A DNA stretch of 64,000 bases. It comes from Streptomyces nojiriensis (GTDB taxonomy: Bacteria > Actinomycetota > Actinomycetes > Streptomycetales > Streptomycetaceae). The number at the start of each line of letters is the position of its first letter. Positions within the stretch are counted from its first letter, which is position 1. The stretch covers positions 3,116,001 to 3,180,000 of the forward strand of contig NZ_CP071139.1 in the NCBI RefSeq assembly GCF_017639205.1, read 5' to 3'. Made by a program: the position numbers and the translations under genes. Under the pieces are notes generated by a model. That model had not been told where the DNA came from and did no database searches. It saw nothing but the letters and a program-made list of their open reading frames with translations. This document shows, in pieces, positions 24,770 through 32,827 of the stretch.

Positions 24770-26131
24770 TTACAGGACCGGGAGGTTCTTGCGGAGTTCG
24801 AAGGCCGTTACCTCCGAGCGGTATTCCTCCCACTCCTGCTTCTTGTTGCGCAGGAAGAAGTCGAAGACGTGCTCGCCGAGGGTTTCGGCGACCAGTTCGC
24901 TGCGTTCCATCAGGGAGATGGCCTCGCCGAGGTTCTGCGGGAGGGGTTCGATGCCCATCGCCCGGCGTTCGGCGTCGGAGAGGGCCCAGACGTCGTCGTC
25001 GGCGCCCGCCGGGAGTTCGTAGCCCTCCTCGATGCCCTTGAGGCCCGCCGCGAGGAGGACCGCGTAGGTGAGGTACGGGTTGGCGCCCGAGTCGATCGAG
25101 CGGACCTCGACGCGTGAGGAGCCCGTCTTGCCCGGCTTGTACATCGGGACGCGGATCAGGGCCGAGCGGTTGTTGTGGCCCCAGCAGATGTACGAGGGGG
25201 CCTCGCCGCCCGCGCCGGCGCTGCGGGAGGAGCCGCCCCAGATGCGCTTGTAGGAGTTGACCCACTGGTTGGTGACCGCTGCCGTCTCGGCGGCGTGCTT
25301 CAGCAGGCCCGCGATGAAGGAGCGGCCGACCTTGGAGAGCTGGTACTCGGCGCCCGACTCGTAGAAGGCGTTGCGGTCGCCCTCGAAGAGGGAGAGGTGG
25401 GTGTGCATGCCCGAGCCGGGGTATTCCGAGAACGGCTTCGGCATGAAGGTGGCCTGGACGCCCTGTTCGAGGGCCACCTGCTTCATGACCAGGCGGAAGG
25501 TCATGATGTTGTCGGCCGTGGAGAGGGCGTCGGCGTAGCGGAGGTCGATCTCCTGCTGGCCGGGGGCGCCCTCGTGGTGGCTGAACTCCACCGAGATGCC
25601 CATCGATTCGAGCATGGTGATCGCCTGGCGGCGGAAGTCCATGCCCACGTTCTGCGGGGTGTGGTCGAAGTAGCCGGAGTTGTCGGCCGGGACCGGGCGG
25701 GTGCCGTCCAGCGGCTTGTCCTTCAGCAGGAAGAACTCGATCTCCGGGTGGGTGTAGAAGGTGAAGCCCAGGTCGGAGGTCTTGGCCAGGATGCGCTTGA
25801 GGACGTAGCGCGGGTCCGCGAAGGACGGCGAGCCGTCCGGCATCAGGATGTCGCAGAACATCCGGGCGGTCCCGGGGGCCTCCGCGCGCCACGGCAGTAT
25901 CTGGAACGTGCTCGGGTCCGGCTTGGCGATCATGTCGGACTCGTAGACCCGCGCGAAGCCCTCGATCGCGGACCCGTCGAAACCGATGCCCTCGTCGAAG
26001 GCCTGCTCCAGCTCCGCCGGCGCGACCGCGACGGACTTGAGGAAGCCCAGTACGTCGGTGAACCACAGGCGCACGAAGCGGATGTCGCGCTCCTCAAGCG
26101 TCCGGAGGACGAATTCCTGCTGCTTGTCCAT
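24770..26131 (-). CDS. glnA2: Type I glutamine synthetase-like enzyme GlnA2
   Basis: 453 residues from ATG 26131 (MDKQQEFVLRTLEERDIRF). It has the GS beta-grasp N-terminal domain with GFDGSAIEGF, the metal-binding catalytic segments EIEFFL, EFSHHEGAPGQQEIDLRY and GSGMHTHLSL, the ATP loop KRIWGG and NRSALIRVP. In Streptomyces coelicolor the protein of this length and position acts as a gamma-glutamylpolyamine synthetase rather than for ammonium assimilation (family knowledge). The adenylylation site N-L-Y-D-L-P of GlnA1 is missing, so GlnE control is unlikely. The final 81 bp are duplicated at 22374-22454. Confidence 0.93.
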   Translation of the reverse strand: MDKQQEFVLRTLEERDIRFVRLWFTDVLGFLKSVAVAPAELEQAFDEGIGFDGSAIEGFARVYESDMIAKPDPSTFQILPWRAEAPGTARMFCDILMPDGSPSFADPRYVLKRILAKTSDLGFTFYTHPEIEFFLLKDKPLDGTRPVPADNSGYFDHTPQNVGMDFRRQAITMLESMGISVEFSHHEGAPGQQEIDLRYADALSTADNIMTFRLVMKQVALEQGVQATFMPKPFSEYPGSGMHTHLSLFEGDRNAFYESGAEYQLSKVGRSFIAGLLKHAAETAAVTNQWVNSYKRIWGGSSRSAGAGGEAPSYICWGHNNRSALIRVPMYKPGKTGSSRVEVRSIDSGANPYLTYAVLLAAGLKGIEEGYELPAGADDDVWALSDAERRAMGIEPLPQNLGEAISLMERSELVAETLGEHVFDFFLRNKKQEWEEYRSEVTAFELRKNLPVL

Positions 26132-26303
26132 GCCTTCATCCTCGCAGTTCAGACGGCCTGTGCACCACCGCCTCGACCGTCGGGGCACAGTCGGGCGCGC
26201 CCAGTATCGCCAGTCGTGGTTTCCGCCACATTACGCACACGGGAAAGCTCGCGGCACCCCCGCACTGACCTGGGAGCCGTCATGAGCATTACCATCTGCG
26301 CCC

Positions 26304-26702
26304 ATGGGGGGCCGGCAGCACACGCAGCCGGGGCGTCGCGGACGTCCCGGGCTTCGGCGCGCCGTCCTGCTGATCGTCTTCGGGGTGCTGGCCGGCACGG
26401 TACTGCTGTGTGCGCGCTCGGGCGAGTCGCACGCCCCGTCGCCGGCTGCGCGGGTGCATCAAGCGGGGGCCGAGGCGGGGGCGGCATCGCACGCCGTCTG
26501 CGTGTCCCCGCACGACCTGCCCGGCTGCTCGCCGCTCACGCGCGTCACTCCGGGTGTGCTGCCCGTTCCGCCGCCCGCCGTGACCGGTCCCATGGGTGCT
26601 CCGGCGCCCGCCGCGATCGCCTCCGGGGCGGCGCGGATCCGGCCGTACGGGGCTCCGCCGCGCGCCCCCGACCTGTATGCCCTCCAGGTGCTGCGGACCT
26701 GA
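26304..26702 (+). CDS. Small DUF6153-like membrane/exported protein
   Basis: 132 residues with an N-terminal membrane helix (AVLLIVFGVLAGTVLLCA), a Pro/Ala-rich middle and the C-terminus DLYALQVLRT, which parallels ELLTRLAVLRV in the DUF6153 protein at 30510; the two are probably distant paralogues. No ribosome-binding site is visible before ATG 26304, and an in-frame stop at 26283 excludes a longer form. It precedes the DUF3105 and DUF305 genes in the same direction and may form one transcript with them. Function unknown; context suggests metal/copper handling at the membrane. Confidence 0.65.
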   Translation: MGGRQHTQPGRRGRPGLRRAVLLIVFGVLAGTVLLCARSGESHAPSPAARVHQAGAEAGAASHAVCVSPHDLPGCSPLTRVTPGVLPVPPPAVTGPMGAPAPAAIASGAARIRPYGAPPRAPDLYALQVLRT

Positions 26703-26760
26703 GCGGTCCGGTTCGGTTTCGCGTTCATCCACCCCCCTCAGCAGAAGGAAACCAGGGCAC

Positions 26761-27462
26761 ATGGCCAGCAAGTCCGGCAGGACCAACCAGAACACCGACC
26801 CGCACTCCCGTCAGGCGCGCATAGCCGAGATGCGCCGCGCCGACCAGATCCGGGAGCGGCGCAAAAAGGCCATCGCGATCACCGCCGCGTCGGCCATCGT
26901 CGTCGGCCTCGTCGGCTTCGGCGCCTGGGTGCTGATCGACCAGAAGCAGGCCGAGCAGCGCAAGCAGGCGGCCGCGGAGAAGATCCGCAAGGAGGCCGAG
27001 GCGATCCGCAAGCAGCCGGTCGAGGGCGAGCAGCTCTGGGACGCGAAGACGCTGGGCCGCAACCACGTCGAGACCCCGGTGAAGTACGAGATGAACCCGC
27101 CGGTCGGCGGTGACCACCACCCCCGCTGGATGAACTGCAACGGTGACGTCTACAAGAACCCGGTGCCGGAGGTGAACGCCGTGCACTCGCTGGAGCACGG
27201 CGCGGTCTGGGTGACGTACAACGAGAAGGCCCCCAAGGCCGACGTGGACAGGCTCGCCGCGACCGTCGGCAAGACCCCGTACACGCTGATGAGCCCGATC
27301 AAGGAGCAGACCGGCTCGATCATGCTCAGCGCGTGGGGCAAGCAGCTGACCGTGGACAGCGCGGACGACCCGCGGGTGTCGCAGTTCTTCACGAAGTACG
27401 TGCAGGGCGAGCAGACCCCGGAGCCGGGCGCGGCCTGCACGAGCGGACTGGCCGGCAAGTGA
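26761..27462 (+). CDS. DUF3105 membrane protein
   Basis: 233 residues: a basic cytoplasmic N-terminus, one membrane helix (AIAITAASAIVVGLVGFGAWVLI), a charged coiled-coil (QKQAEQRKQAAAEKIRKEAE), then the DUF3105 domain outside the membrane with the conserved YEMNPPVGGDHHPRWMNCNG and HSLEHGAVWVTY motifs. The His-rich GGDHHP and LEHG segments suggest metal binding. DUF3105 genes are commonly linked to DUF305 genes, as here, where a GTGA overlap couples the two. Confidence 0.92.
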   Translation: MASKSGRTNQNTDPHSRQARIAEMRRADQIRERRKKAIAITAASAIVVGLVGFGAWVLIDQKQAEQRKQAAAEKIRKEAEAIRKQPVEGEQLWDAKTLGRNHVETPVKYEMNPPVGGDHHPRWMNCNGDVYKNPVPEVNAVHSLEHGAVWVTYNEKAPKADVDRLAATVGKTPYTLMSPIKEQTGSIMLSAWGKQLTVDSADDPRVSQFFTKYVQGEQTPEPGAACTSGLAGK

Positions 27463-28217
27463 GCCGCCCGGAACGCCCGGCACACCCGGCACACCCGGCA
27501 CACCCGGTCCGTCCCGTCCCCCGTACGTACTGGGTCGCGGGCACGGCCGTCCTGCTGGCCCTGCTGTTCGCGGCGGCCGCCACGGTGGCCGCCGCGAACG
27601 GCGGCGGTTCCGCCGGTTCCGGCCCGCCGGCCCCTACGGCGGCGCCCCGCACTCCGGGGATCGGCTCGCCGGACGCGGGCTTCGCCCGGGACATGGCGGT
27701 GCACCACCAGCAGGCGGTGGAGATGTCCTTCATCGTCCGCGACCGCACCCAGGACGAGGCGGTGCGCACCCTCGCCTACGACATCGCCAACACCCAGGCC
27801 AACCAGCGGGGCATGCTGCTCGGCTGGCTGGACCTGTGGGGGCTGCCGAAGGTGGTGGCCGGCGAGTCGCCGATGTCCTGGATGGGGACCTCGAGCGGCG
27901 GCCACGGCGGGCACGCGGGGCACGGTGCCGGTGCCGGCGCGGACGCCGCCAAGCCCGGCGCGCTGATGCCGGGCATGGCCACCAAGGAGGAGCTGGACCA
28001 GTTGGGCGCCGCCTCGGGCCGGGACGCGGAGGTGCTCTTCCTCCAGCTGATGACCGACCACCACAAGGGCGGCGTCACGATGGCCGAGGGCTGTGCGCAG
28101 CAGTGCGAGACCCCGGTGGAGAAGGCGCTGGCGCAGGGCATGGTCGACGCGCAGCGCTCGGAGCTCACCCTGATGGCGGACATGCTCAAGCAGCGCGGAG
28201 CCGCGCCGCGCGGGTGA
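27459..28217 (+). CDS. DUF305 family exported protein
   Basis: 252 residues from GTG 27459, overlapping the DUF3105 stop by four bases. A Pro/His/Ala repeat (PAHPAHPAHP) precedes a membrane helix (VAGTAVLLALLFAAAATVAA). DUF305 is a four-helix, ferritin-like extracellular domain duplicated here: FARDMAVHHQQAVEMSFIV and LQLMTDHHKGGVTMAEGCA. A His/Gly-rich insert (HGGHAGHGAG) and Met-rich segments point to copper binding. Followed by a strong terminator. Confidence 0.92.
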   Translation: MSRPERPAHPAHPAHPVRPVPRTYWVAGTAVLLALLFAAAATVAAANGGGSAGSGPPAPTAAPRTPGIGSPDAGFARDMAVHHQQAVEMSFIVRDRTQDEAVRTLAYDIANTQANQRGMLLGWLDLWGLPKVVAGESPMSWMGTSSGGHGGHAGHGAGAGADAAKPGALMPGMATKEELDQLGAASGRDAEVLFLQLMTDHHKGGVTMAEGCAQQCETPVEKALAQGMVDAQRSELTLMADMLKQRGAAPRG

Positions 28218-28223
28218 CGGGTC

Positions 28224-28270
28224 ACGCCCGTACGGTGGTGAGAGGCGCCCTCTCACCCGTACGGGCGTGT
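28224..28270 (+). terminator. Long hairpin terminator after DUF305 gene
   Basis: CACGCCCGTACGG (28224-28236) pairs with 28258-28270, continued by GTGAGAGG (28239-28246) with CCTCTCAC, giving a 21-bp stem with a 2-base bulge. It begins six bases after the stop. Confidence 0.85.
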
Positions 28271-28417
28271 GCTCCGCAGCAGGGGACCCGTATCGACCGC
28301 TCTGCGTACCGGCCAGTACGGCCCGTGGGGCCCATGGGGCCCGTACGGCCCGTGGGGGACCGCCGCGCCGGACGCGTCCGCGCCCGGTGTCGAACGGCGT
28401 GCTCAGGAGGTTCAGCG

Positions 28418-28837
28418 ATGACCACCGCCGCAGACATCATGCACCCCGGGGCCCAGTGGATACCCGCCACCGAGACCCTCGACCGGGCCGCCCAGCTGAT
28501 GGCCCGGCTCAATGTGGGCGCCCTGCCCATCAGCGACGCCGAGGAGCGGCTGTGCGGCATCATCACCGACCGCGACATCGTCGTGAACTGTGTGGCCAAG
28601 GGCCAGGACCCGGCGAAGGTCACCTGTGGTGACCTGGCCCAGGGCACCCCGCGCTGGATCGACGCGGGCGCGGACGTCGGCGACGTGCTGGAGGAGATGC
28701 AGAGCCACCAGATCCGCCGGCTGCCCGTGATCCGGAACAAGAAGCTGGTGGGCATGATCAGCGAGGCCGACCTCGCCCAGCACCTCTCCGACGACCAGAT
28801 GGCGACCTTCGTGGAGAAGGTCTACGCGCGGGCCTGA
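28418..28837 (+). CDS. CBS-domain pair protein
   Basis: 139 residues made of two CBS domains: AADIMHPGAQWIPATETLD...LPISDAEERLCGIITDRDIV and VGDVLEEMQSHQIRRLPVI...KLVGMISEADLA. Such stand-alone pairs bind adenine nucleotides and sense energy or redox state. CAGGAGG lies seven bases before the ATG. Its 3' end overlaps the convergent hydrolase gene by 16 bp. Partner unknown. Confidence 0.92.
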   Translation: MTTAADIMHPGAQWIPATETLDRAAQLMARLNVGALPISDAEERLCGIITDRDIVVNCVAKGQDPAKVTCGDLAQGTPRWIDAGADVGDVLEEMQSHQIRRLPVIRNKKLVGMISEADLAQHLSDDQMATFVEKVYARA

Positions 28838-29739
28838 CCCTGCCCCGCCGTTGCCAGGACCGCCCGGGCCACCTGGCCCGGGCGGTCCAGCATGACCAGG
28901 TGGCCGGCGGGTTCGGCGACCTCGAAGCGGGCGCCGAGCAGGTCGGCGAGGTCCGCCTGCCGGGACAGCCAGCGCAGGGCCGAGCGCCCGGCCGAGCCGT
29001 CGTGACCGGCGAGGACGGTGGTGGGGGCGGCCAGCGGGTGCGTCCCGCGCAGGGCCTGCAGCTCGGCGGCCATGTCCAGGTAGCGGGAGTTCTCCAGCAG
29101 GGCGCCGCGCCAGACCCGCCCGGTGCGGTAGACGCGGCGTACGAGGTCCTGCGCGGCCGGGTCGGAGCCGCCGGTGCGTGAGGCCCGTACGGTGGCGCGC
29201 CGGGCCGACGGTCCCAGCGCGGCCGGCAGTCCGGCGGCGGTCACGGCCCGGCCGAGGGCCCGGGCGGCCGCGGTGCGCAGTACGGCGGGCAGGGCCGGGT
29301 GCGGGGCCTCCTCGACGCTGCCGTCGACCAGGACGAGCGCGGCGGTCCGCTCGGGATAGAGGCGGGCGAAGGCTTCGGCGTGGAAGGCGGCGATCGAGTG
29401 CCCGACGACGGTGACGGGACCGGCGGCGCGGGCGCCGAGCCCCAGCGCGTCGAGCAGCCCGGCGATGCGGTGGGCCTCCCCGGCGGTGGTGGGCGGCTCG
29501 GTGGCGGGGCCGCTGAGGCCGTGTCCGGGGCGGTCGAAGCGGACGACGGTGCGGCCCGCGGCGACGAGCGGTGCGACGACCGGGTCCCAGTCGAACCAGG
29601 CCATGGCGAGCCCGGCGCTGAGGACGCACACGGGTCCCCGTCCTTCGACGACGACGTGCAGCGGGACCCCGTCGACGCGGTCGACGCCGTGGACCCCGTC
29701 GACGCGCAGGACGCGGACGAACCGGCCGGTGACGCTCAC
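28822..29739 (-). CDS. Alpha/beta hydrolase
   Basis: 305 residues from GTG 29739, whose GTGA overlaps the stop of the DUF998 gene. The fold is seen in VVRFDRPGHGLS, the nucleophile elbow VVGHSIAAFH (Ser in G-H-S-I-A), the acid-loop region PTTVLAGHD and the terminal catalytic His in AGHLVMLDRPGQV. No signal peptide. Substrate not predictable. Its 3' end carries the terminator hairpin of the convergent CBS gene inside the coding sequence. Confidence 0.9.
   Translation of the reverse strand: MSVTGRFVRVLRVDGVHGVDRVDGVPLHVVVEGRGPVCVLSAGLAMAWFDWDPVVAPLVAAGRTVVRFDRPGHGLSGPATEPPTTAGEAHRIAGLLDALGLGARAAGPVTVVGHSIAAFHAEAFARLYPERTAALVLVDGSVEEAPHPALPAVLRTAAARALGRAVTAAGLPAALGPSARRATVRASRTGGSDPAAQDLVRRVYRTGRVWRGALLENSRYLDMAAELQALRGTHPLAAPTTVLAGHDGSAGRSALRWLSRQADLADLLGARFEVAEPAGHLVMLDRPGQVARAVLATAGQGQARA
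28857..28888. terminator. Hairpin inside the hydrolase 3' coding end
   Basis: Perfect 14-bp stem: GGACCGCCCGGGCC (28857-28870), 4-base loop, complement at 28875-28888. It sits 20 bp past the CBS stop but within the last codons of the hydrolase, so it probably terminates the CBS transcript. Confidence 0.65.
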
Positions 29740-30437
29740 GTACGGCCTTCCTTGTGGACGGAGTAGGCGAGCAGGCCCAGCCAGAGCGCGACGAGGAGCA
29801 CCTGGAGCCGCTGGCCGGCGCCGAGGGCCCAGGTCCCGCGCCCGGCCGTGAACAGGGCGATCGCGGACAGGGTCCAGACGGTGGCGAGCAGTTCGAGGGC
29901 GACGAGGGCGGGGCCGTAGCGGGCGAGCGGGGCGAACCAGCCGTAGCGGCGGGCGGCGACCGTCAGGGCCACCAGGCCGACGAGGGCCCCGGCCATGGCG
30001 AGGCTGCTGCTGACGGCGTGGGCCTGGTGGGTCGCGGGGACGAGTCCGGCGGTCTCCCGGGCGGCGCATTCGGGGTCCACGGTGGGCTGGCAGCTGAGCG
30101 GCAGCCAGGCGTCGGCGGCGGTGGCCGCGCCGAAGAGGGCGACCCCGGCCCAGCCGATGACCGCCCAGGCGCGGCGGGACTCCGCGTACTTCAGCAGCCG
30201 GAAGAGGGCCAGGAGCCCTCCGGAGAAGGCCAGCAGCCCGGCGGTGAAGTCGGTGGCCCGGAAGAGGCCGCCGAGCGGCTGGTCCTGGGCGGCGAGTTCG
30301 CTGACGTACGTCTCGATGGGGTTGAGGCCGGTGGAGAGGACGACTTCGAGCACCCACGCCGTGTAGGCGGCCGCGGCGAGACCGATCAGGGTGGCGACCG
30401 GCCAGGCGGCCCGCGGCGAGAGTCCATGTGGGGACAT
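29736..30437 (-). CDS. DUF998 family multi-pass membrane protein
   Basis: 233 residues with about six membrane helices (VATLIGLAAAAYTAWVLEVV, AGLLAFSGGLLALFRLL, LVGLVALTVAARRYG and others) and the family motif NPIETYVSELAAQDQP after helix 1. The DUF998 family is of unknown function. TAGGAT lies ten bases upstream of ATG 30437, so the transcript may be leaderless. Overlaps the hydrolase start by four bases, forming an operon, and is divergent from the DUF6153 gene at 30510. Confidence 0.85.
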   Translation of the reverse strand: MSPHGLSPRAAWPVATLIGLAAAAYTAWVLEVVLSTGLNPIETYVSELAAQDQPLGGLFRATDFTAGLLAFSGGLLALFRLLKYAESRRAWAVIGWAGVALFGAATAADAWLPLSCQPTVDPECAARETAGLVPATHQAHAVSSSLAMAGALVGLVALTVAARRYGWFAPLARYGPALVALELLATVWTLSAIALFTAGRGTWALGAGQRLQVLLVALWLGLLAYSVHKEGRT

Positions 30438-30482
30438 AGTGTGACTAATCCTAAGCAGACTCGGGGTCGTTCCTACGATCGG

Positions 30483-30501
30483 ATACCCTCCCCCGGTAGG
30501 G
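30483..30501. promoter_or_regulatory. Inverted repeat in the divergent DUF998/DUF6153 promoter
   Basis: TACC-n7-GGTA (30484-30498), nested with CCCT-n8-AGGG. It lies 9 bp before ATG 30510. C-rich inverted repeats of this type are typical of copper-responsive CsoR operators, and the genes downstream are copper-flavoured; the match is by type, not an exact consensus. Confidence 0.35.
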
Positions 30502-30509
30502 TTCCCGTC

Positions 30510-30968
30510 ATGACGCGCAGTGCTCAGCGAGCCGCCCCGGGGGCCCGGTTGCTGCTGCTCGCCGCGCTGCTGCTGGGCATCGTCACCATGCACACCCTGG
30601 GCCATCCGACTGAGTCCCACGCCGTGCAAGACGTGTCCGCGGCCCACTCCGTTGCCTCGGCGGGGCGGCCCGCCCCTGCCGGGCACGGTGGCCCTCGCCA
30701 CACCCCGGCCCCGGCGTCCGCCGACGCGCCCTCCCCCACGGTCCCCTTGTGGGGGTACGCGATGCCCGCGACCGAGATGGACCCCACGTCGGTCTGCCTC
30801 GCCGTGCTCGCGGGGCTCGTCGTGCTGCTCATCGGCACCGGCCGGACCGGATCCCGACGCGCCGCGCCGCTCGGGGGCGCGGCCCGCATACCGGTCCGGT
30901 CCGGCGGTGGTCCGGACCCGCCCTCGCCCCGCGAGCTCCTCACCCGGCTGGCGGTCCTGCGGGTGTAG
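30510..30968 (+). CDS. DUF6153 family protein
   Basis: 152 residues. A first hydrophobic segment (ARLLLLAALLLGIVTMHTLGH) with the family motif MHTLGHP, a Pro/His/Ala-rich loop, a second membrane helix (VCLAVLAGLVVLLIG) and a C-terminal PSPRELLTRLAVLRV. It precedes the multicopper oxidase, separated by a terminator hairpin. The His/Met content in the exported loop fits metal binding, but the family's role is not known. Confidence 0.85.
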   Translation: MTRSAQRAAPGARLLLLAALLLGIVTMHTLGHPTESHAVQDVSAAHSVASAGRPAPAGHGGPRHTPAPASADAPSPTVPLWGYAMPATEMDPTSVCLAVLAGLVVLLIGTGRTGSRRAAPLGGAARIPVRSGGGPDPPSPRELLTRLAVLRV

Positions 30969-30977
30969 GCCGACGCC

Positions 30978-31011
30978 GCCGCCCCCGCATGCCCGCGCAT
31001 GCGGGGGCGGC
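30978..31011 (+). terminator. Perfect 15-bp stem terminator
   Basis: GCCGCCCCCGCATGC (30978-30992), loop 30993-30996, exact complement 30997-31011. Ten bases after the DUF6153 stop. Confidence 0.85.
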
Positions 31012-31060
31012 GCCGCACCGTGCCCATGCATCCGCAACACCACACCCATGAGGTGCTCCC

Positions 31061-32707
31061 ATGCGCTCTCTTCCCACCCGTCGCACCGTGCTCGGCGCGT
31101 CCGCGGCCGTCCTCGGCTCCGGTCTGCTCGCCGCCTGCTCCGGTTCCGCCGGTTCTTCCGATTCCGCCGGGTCCGCCGGCACCGGCACCGGCACCGGCAC
31201 CGGCCACGGCTCGATGAGCCACGGCGGCTCCGCCGCGGACGTGCCCGAGGGGTACGTGGACCCGGCCGGACCCGAGGTACAGGCCGCCGAGACCGCCCGC
31301 AACGCCACCGGCCCCCTCATCGAGGTCAAGATGACCGCCACCGCCACCCCGCTCGACCTCGGCGCCGGCATCACCGTCCGCTCCTGGGCGTACGGGGACA
31401 GGCTGCCGGGCCAGGAGGTCCGGGCCACCGCGGGCGGCACGCTCGCCCTCACCCTCGCCAACAACCTCCCCGAGGCCACCTCCCTGCACTGGCACGGCCT
31501 CGCCCTGCGCAACGACATGGACGGGGTCCCGGGGGTGACCCAGCGGGACATCGCCCCGGGCGGCTCCTTCCCGTACAAGTTCGCCATCCCGAACCCGGGC
31601 ACGTACTGGTTCCACCCGCACACCGGGGTCCAGCAGGACCGCGGCCTGTACGGCCCGCTGATCATCGAGGACCCCGATGAGCCCCTCTCCTACGACAAGG
31701 AGTGGGTGGTGGTCCTGGACGACTGGATCGACGGGGTGGACGGAGCCACCCCGGACGCCGTCCTCGCCGAGCTCCGCAAGGGCATGAACGGCAACCCCGG
31801 AGCCCACGCGGCCCACCGCCGGAGCGCCTCCCCCTCGCCCTCCGCCTCCCCGTCCGCCAAGGGCACCAAGAAGCGCTCCTACGTCGCCATGGGCGGCCAC
31901 AGCGACTACCTCGGCGGAGACGCGGGCGACGTCGTCTACGCGTACTACCTGATCAACGGGCGGGTGGCGGACGACCCTTCGGTCCTCACCGCCGAACCGG
32001 GCGACCGGATCCGGCTGCGCATCATCAACGCCGGCGGGGACACCGCCTTCCGGATCGCCCTCGGCGACCACGAACTGACGGTCACCCACACCGACGGCCA
32101 CCCGGTGGAGCAGACGAAGACGGGGTCACTGCTGCTGGGCATGGGCGAGCGCTACGACGTCCTGGTCACCGCCAAGGACGGGGTGTTCCCCCTCACCGCG
32201 CTGGCCGAGGGCAAGGAGGGCTCGGCGCTCGCGGTACTGCGCACCGGGCCGGGGACGGCGCCCACGGCCGCGACCCGGCCGGCCGAACTGGACGCGCCGC
32301 CGCTGATGGCGGACGCGCTCAGGGCCGCCGAACCGGTCGCACTGCCCCCGCGCGACCCGGACCGTACGGTGCGGCTCCGGCTCACCGGCAACATGAGCGC
32401 GTACAACTGGGCCTTCGACGGCGCGCCGTACACGCCCGACCAGCGGCACCCGGTGAAGGCGGGCGAGCGGGTCCGCCTGGAGTTCGCCAACGCCACGCCG
32501 ATGTGGCACCCGGTCCACCTGCACGGGCACACCTTCGCACTGGGCGGGCAGGAGGGCGGGGCGCGCAAGGACACCGCGATCCTCCTGCCGGGGCGCAGGC
32601 TGACGGTGGACTTCGACGCGGACAACCCCGGGCTGTGGATGACGCACTGCCACAACGTCTACCACTCGGAGTCCGGGATGATGACGGTGCTCGGCTACCA
32701 GCTGTAG
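31061..32707 (+). CDS. Multicopper oxidase, Tat-type lipoprotein
   Basis: 548 residues. Twin-arginine signal (PTRRTVLG) ending in a lipobox LAAC (Cys26), so it is exported folded and lipid-anchored. A Gly/Thr repeat linker and GHGSMSHGG follow. All four copper motifs are present: HWHG (143-146), WFHPHTG (about 184), HPVHLHGHTF and THCHNVYHSESGM near the C-terminus, giving a type 1 and a trinuclear site. A Ser/Pro insert (SASPSPSASPSA) is in the middle. Likely oxidises Cu(I) or phenolic substrates; the neighbouring DUF6153 and DUF305 genes support a copper-stress role. Confidence 0.95.
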   Translation: MRSLPTRRTVLGASAAVLGSGLLAACSGSAGSSDSAGSAGTGTGTGTGHGSMSHGGSAADVPEGYVDPAGPEVQAAETARNATGPLIEVKMTATATPLDLGAGITVRSWAYGDRLPGQEVRATAGGTLALTLANNLPEATSLHWHGLALRNDMDGVPGVTQRDIAPGGSFPYKFAIPNPGTYWFHPHTGVQQDRGLYGPLIIEDPDEPLSYDKEWVVVLDDWIDGVDGATPDAVLAELRKGMNGNPGAHAAHRRSASPSPSASPSAKGTKKRSYVAMGGHSDYLGGDAGDVVYAYYLINGRVADDPSVLTAEPGDRIRLRIINAGGDTAFRIALGDHELTVTHTDGHPVEQTKTGSLLLGMGERYDVLVTAKDGVFPLTALAEGKEGSALAVLRTGPGTAPTAATRPAELDAPPLMADALRAAEPVALPPRDPDRTVRLRLTGNMSAYNWAFDGAPYTPDQRHPVKAGERVRLEFANATPMWHPVHLHGHTFALGGQEGGARKDTAILLPGRRLTVDFDADNPGLWMTHCHNVYHSESGMMTVLGYQL

Positions 32708-32716
32708 GCCACGGCC

Positions 32717-32749
32717 TTCCCGCCCGGCCTCCTCCGGGCCGGGCGGGAA
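32717..32749. terminator. Terminator after multicopper oxidase
   Basis: TTCCCGCCCGGCC (32717-32729) pairs with 32737-32749; 13-bp stem, 7-base loop, 10 bp after the stop. Confidence 0.8.
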
Positions 32750-32827
32750 TTCGGGTGGGCCACCGGCGCGGACATGGCACCCTTGCGGTGATCACGACTG
32801 CCGCGACAGAAGGACGCCCCCGCCGGT

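Noticed and set aside
26282..26824. Alternative frame from ATG 26282 with a better ribosome site
   Set aside because: It yields an Arg/Gly/Ala-rich sequence without a membrane helix, and runs through the next gene; the 26304 frame is protein-like.
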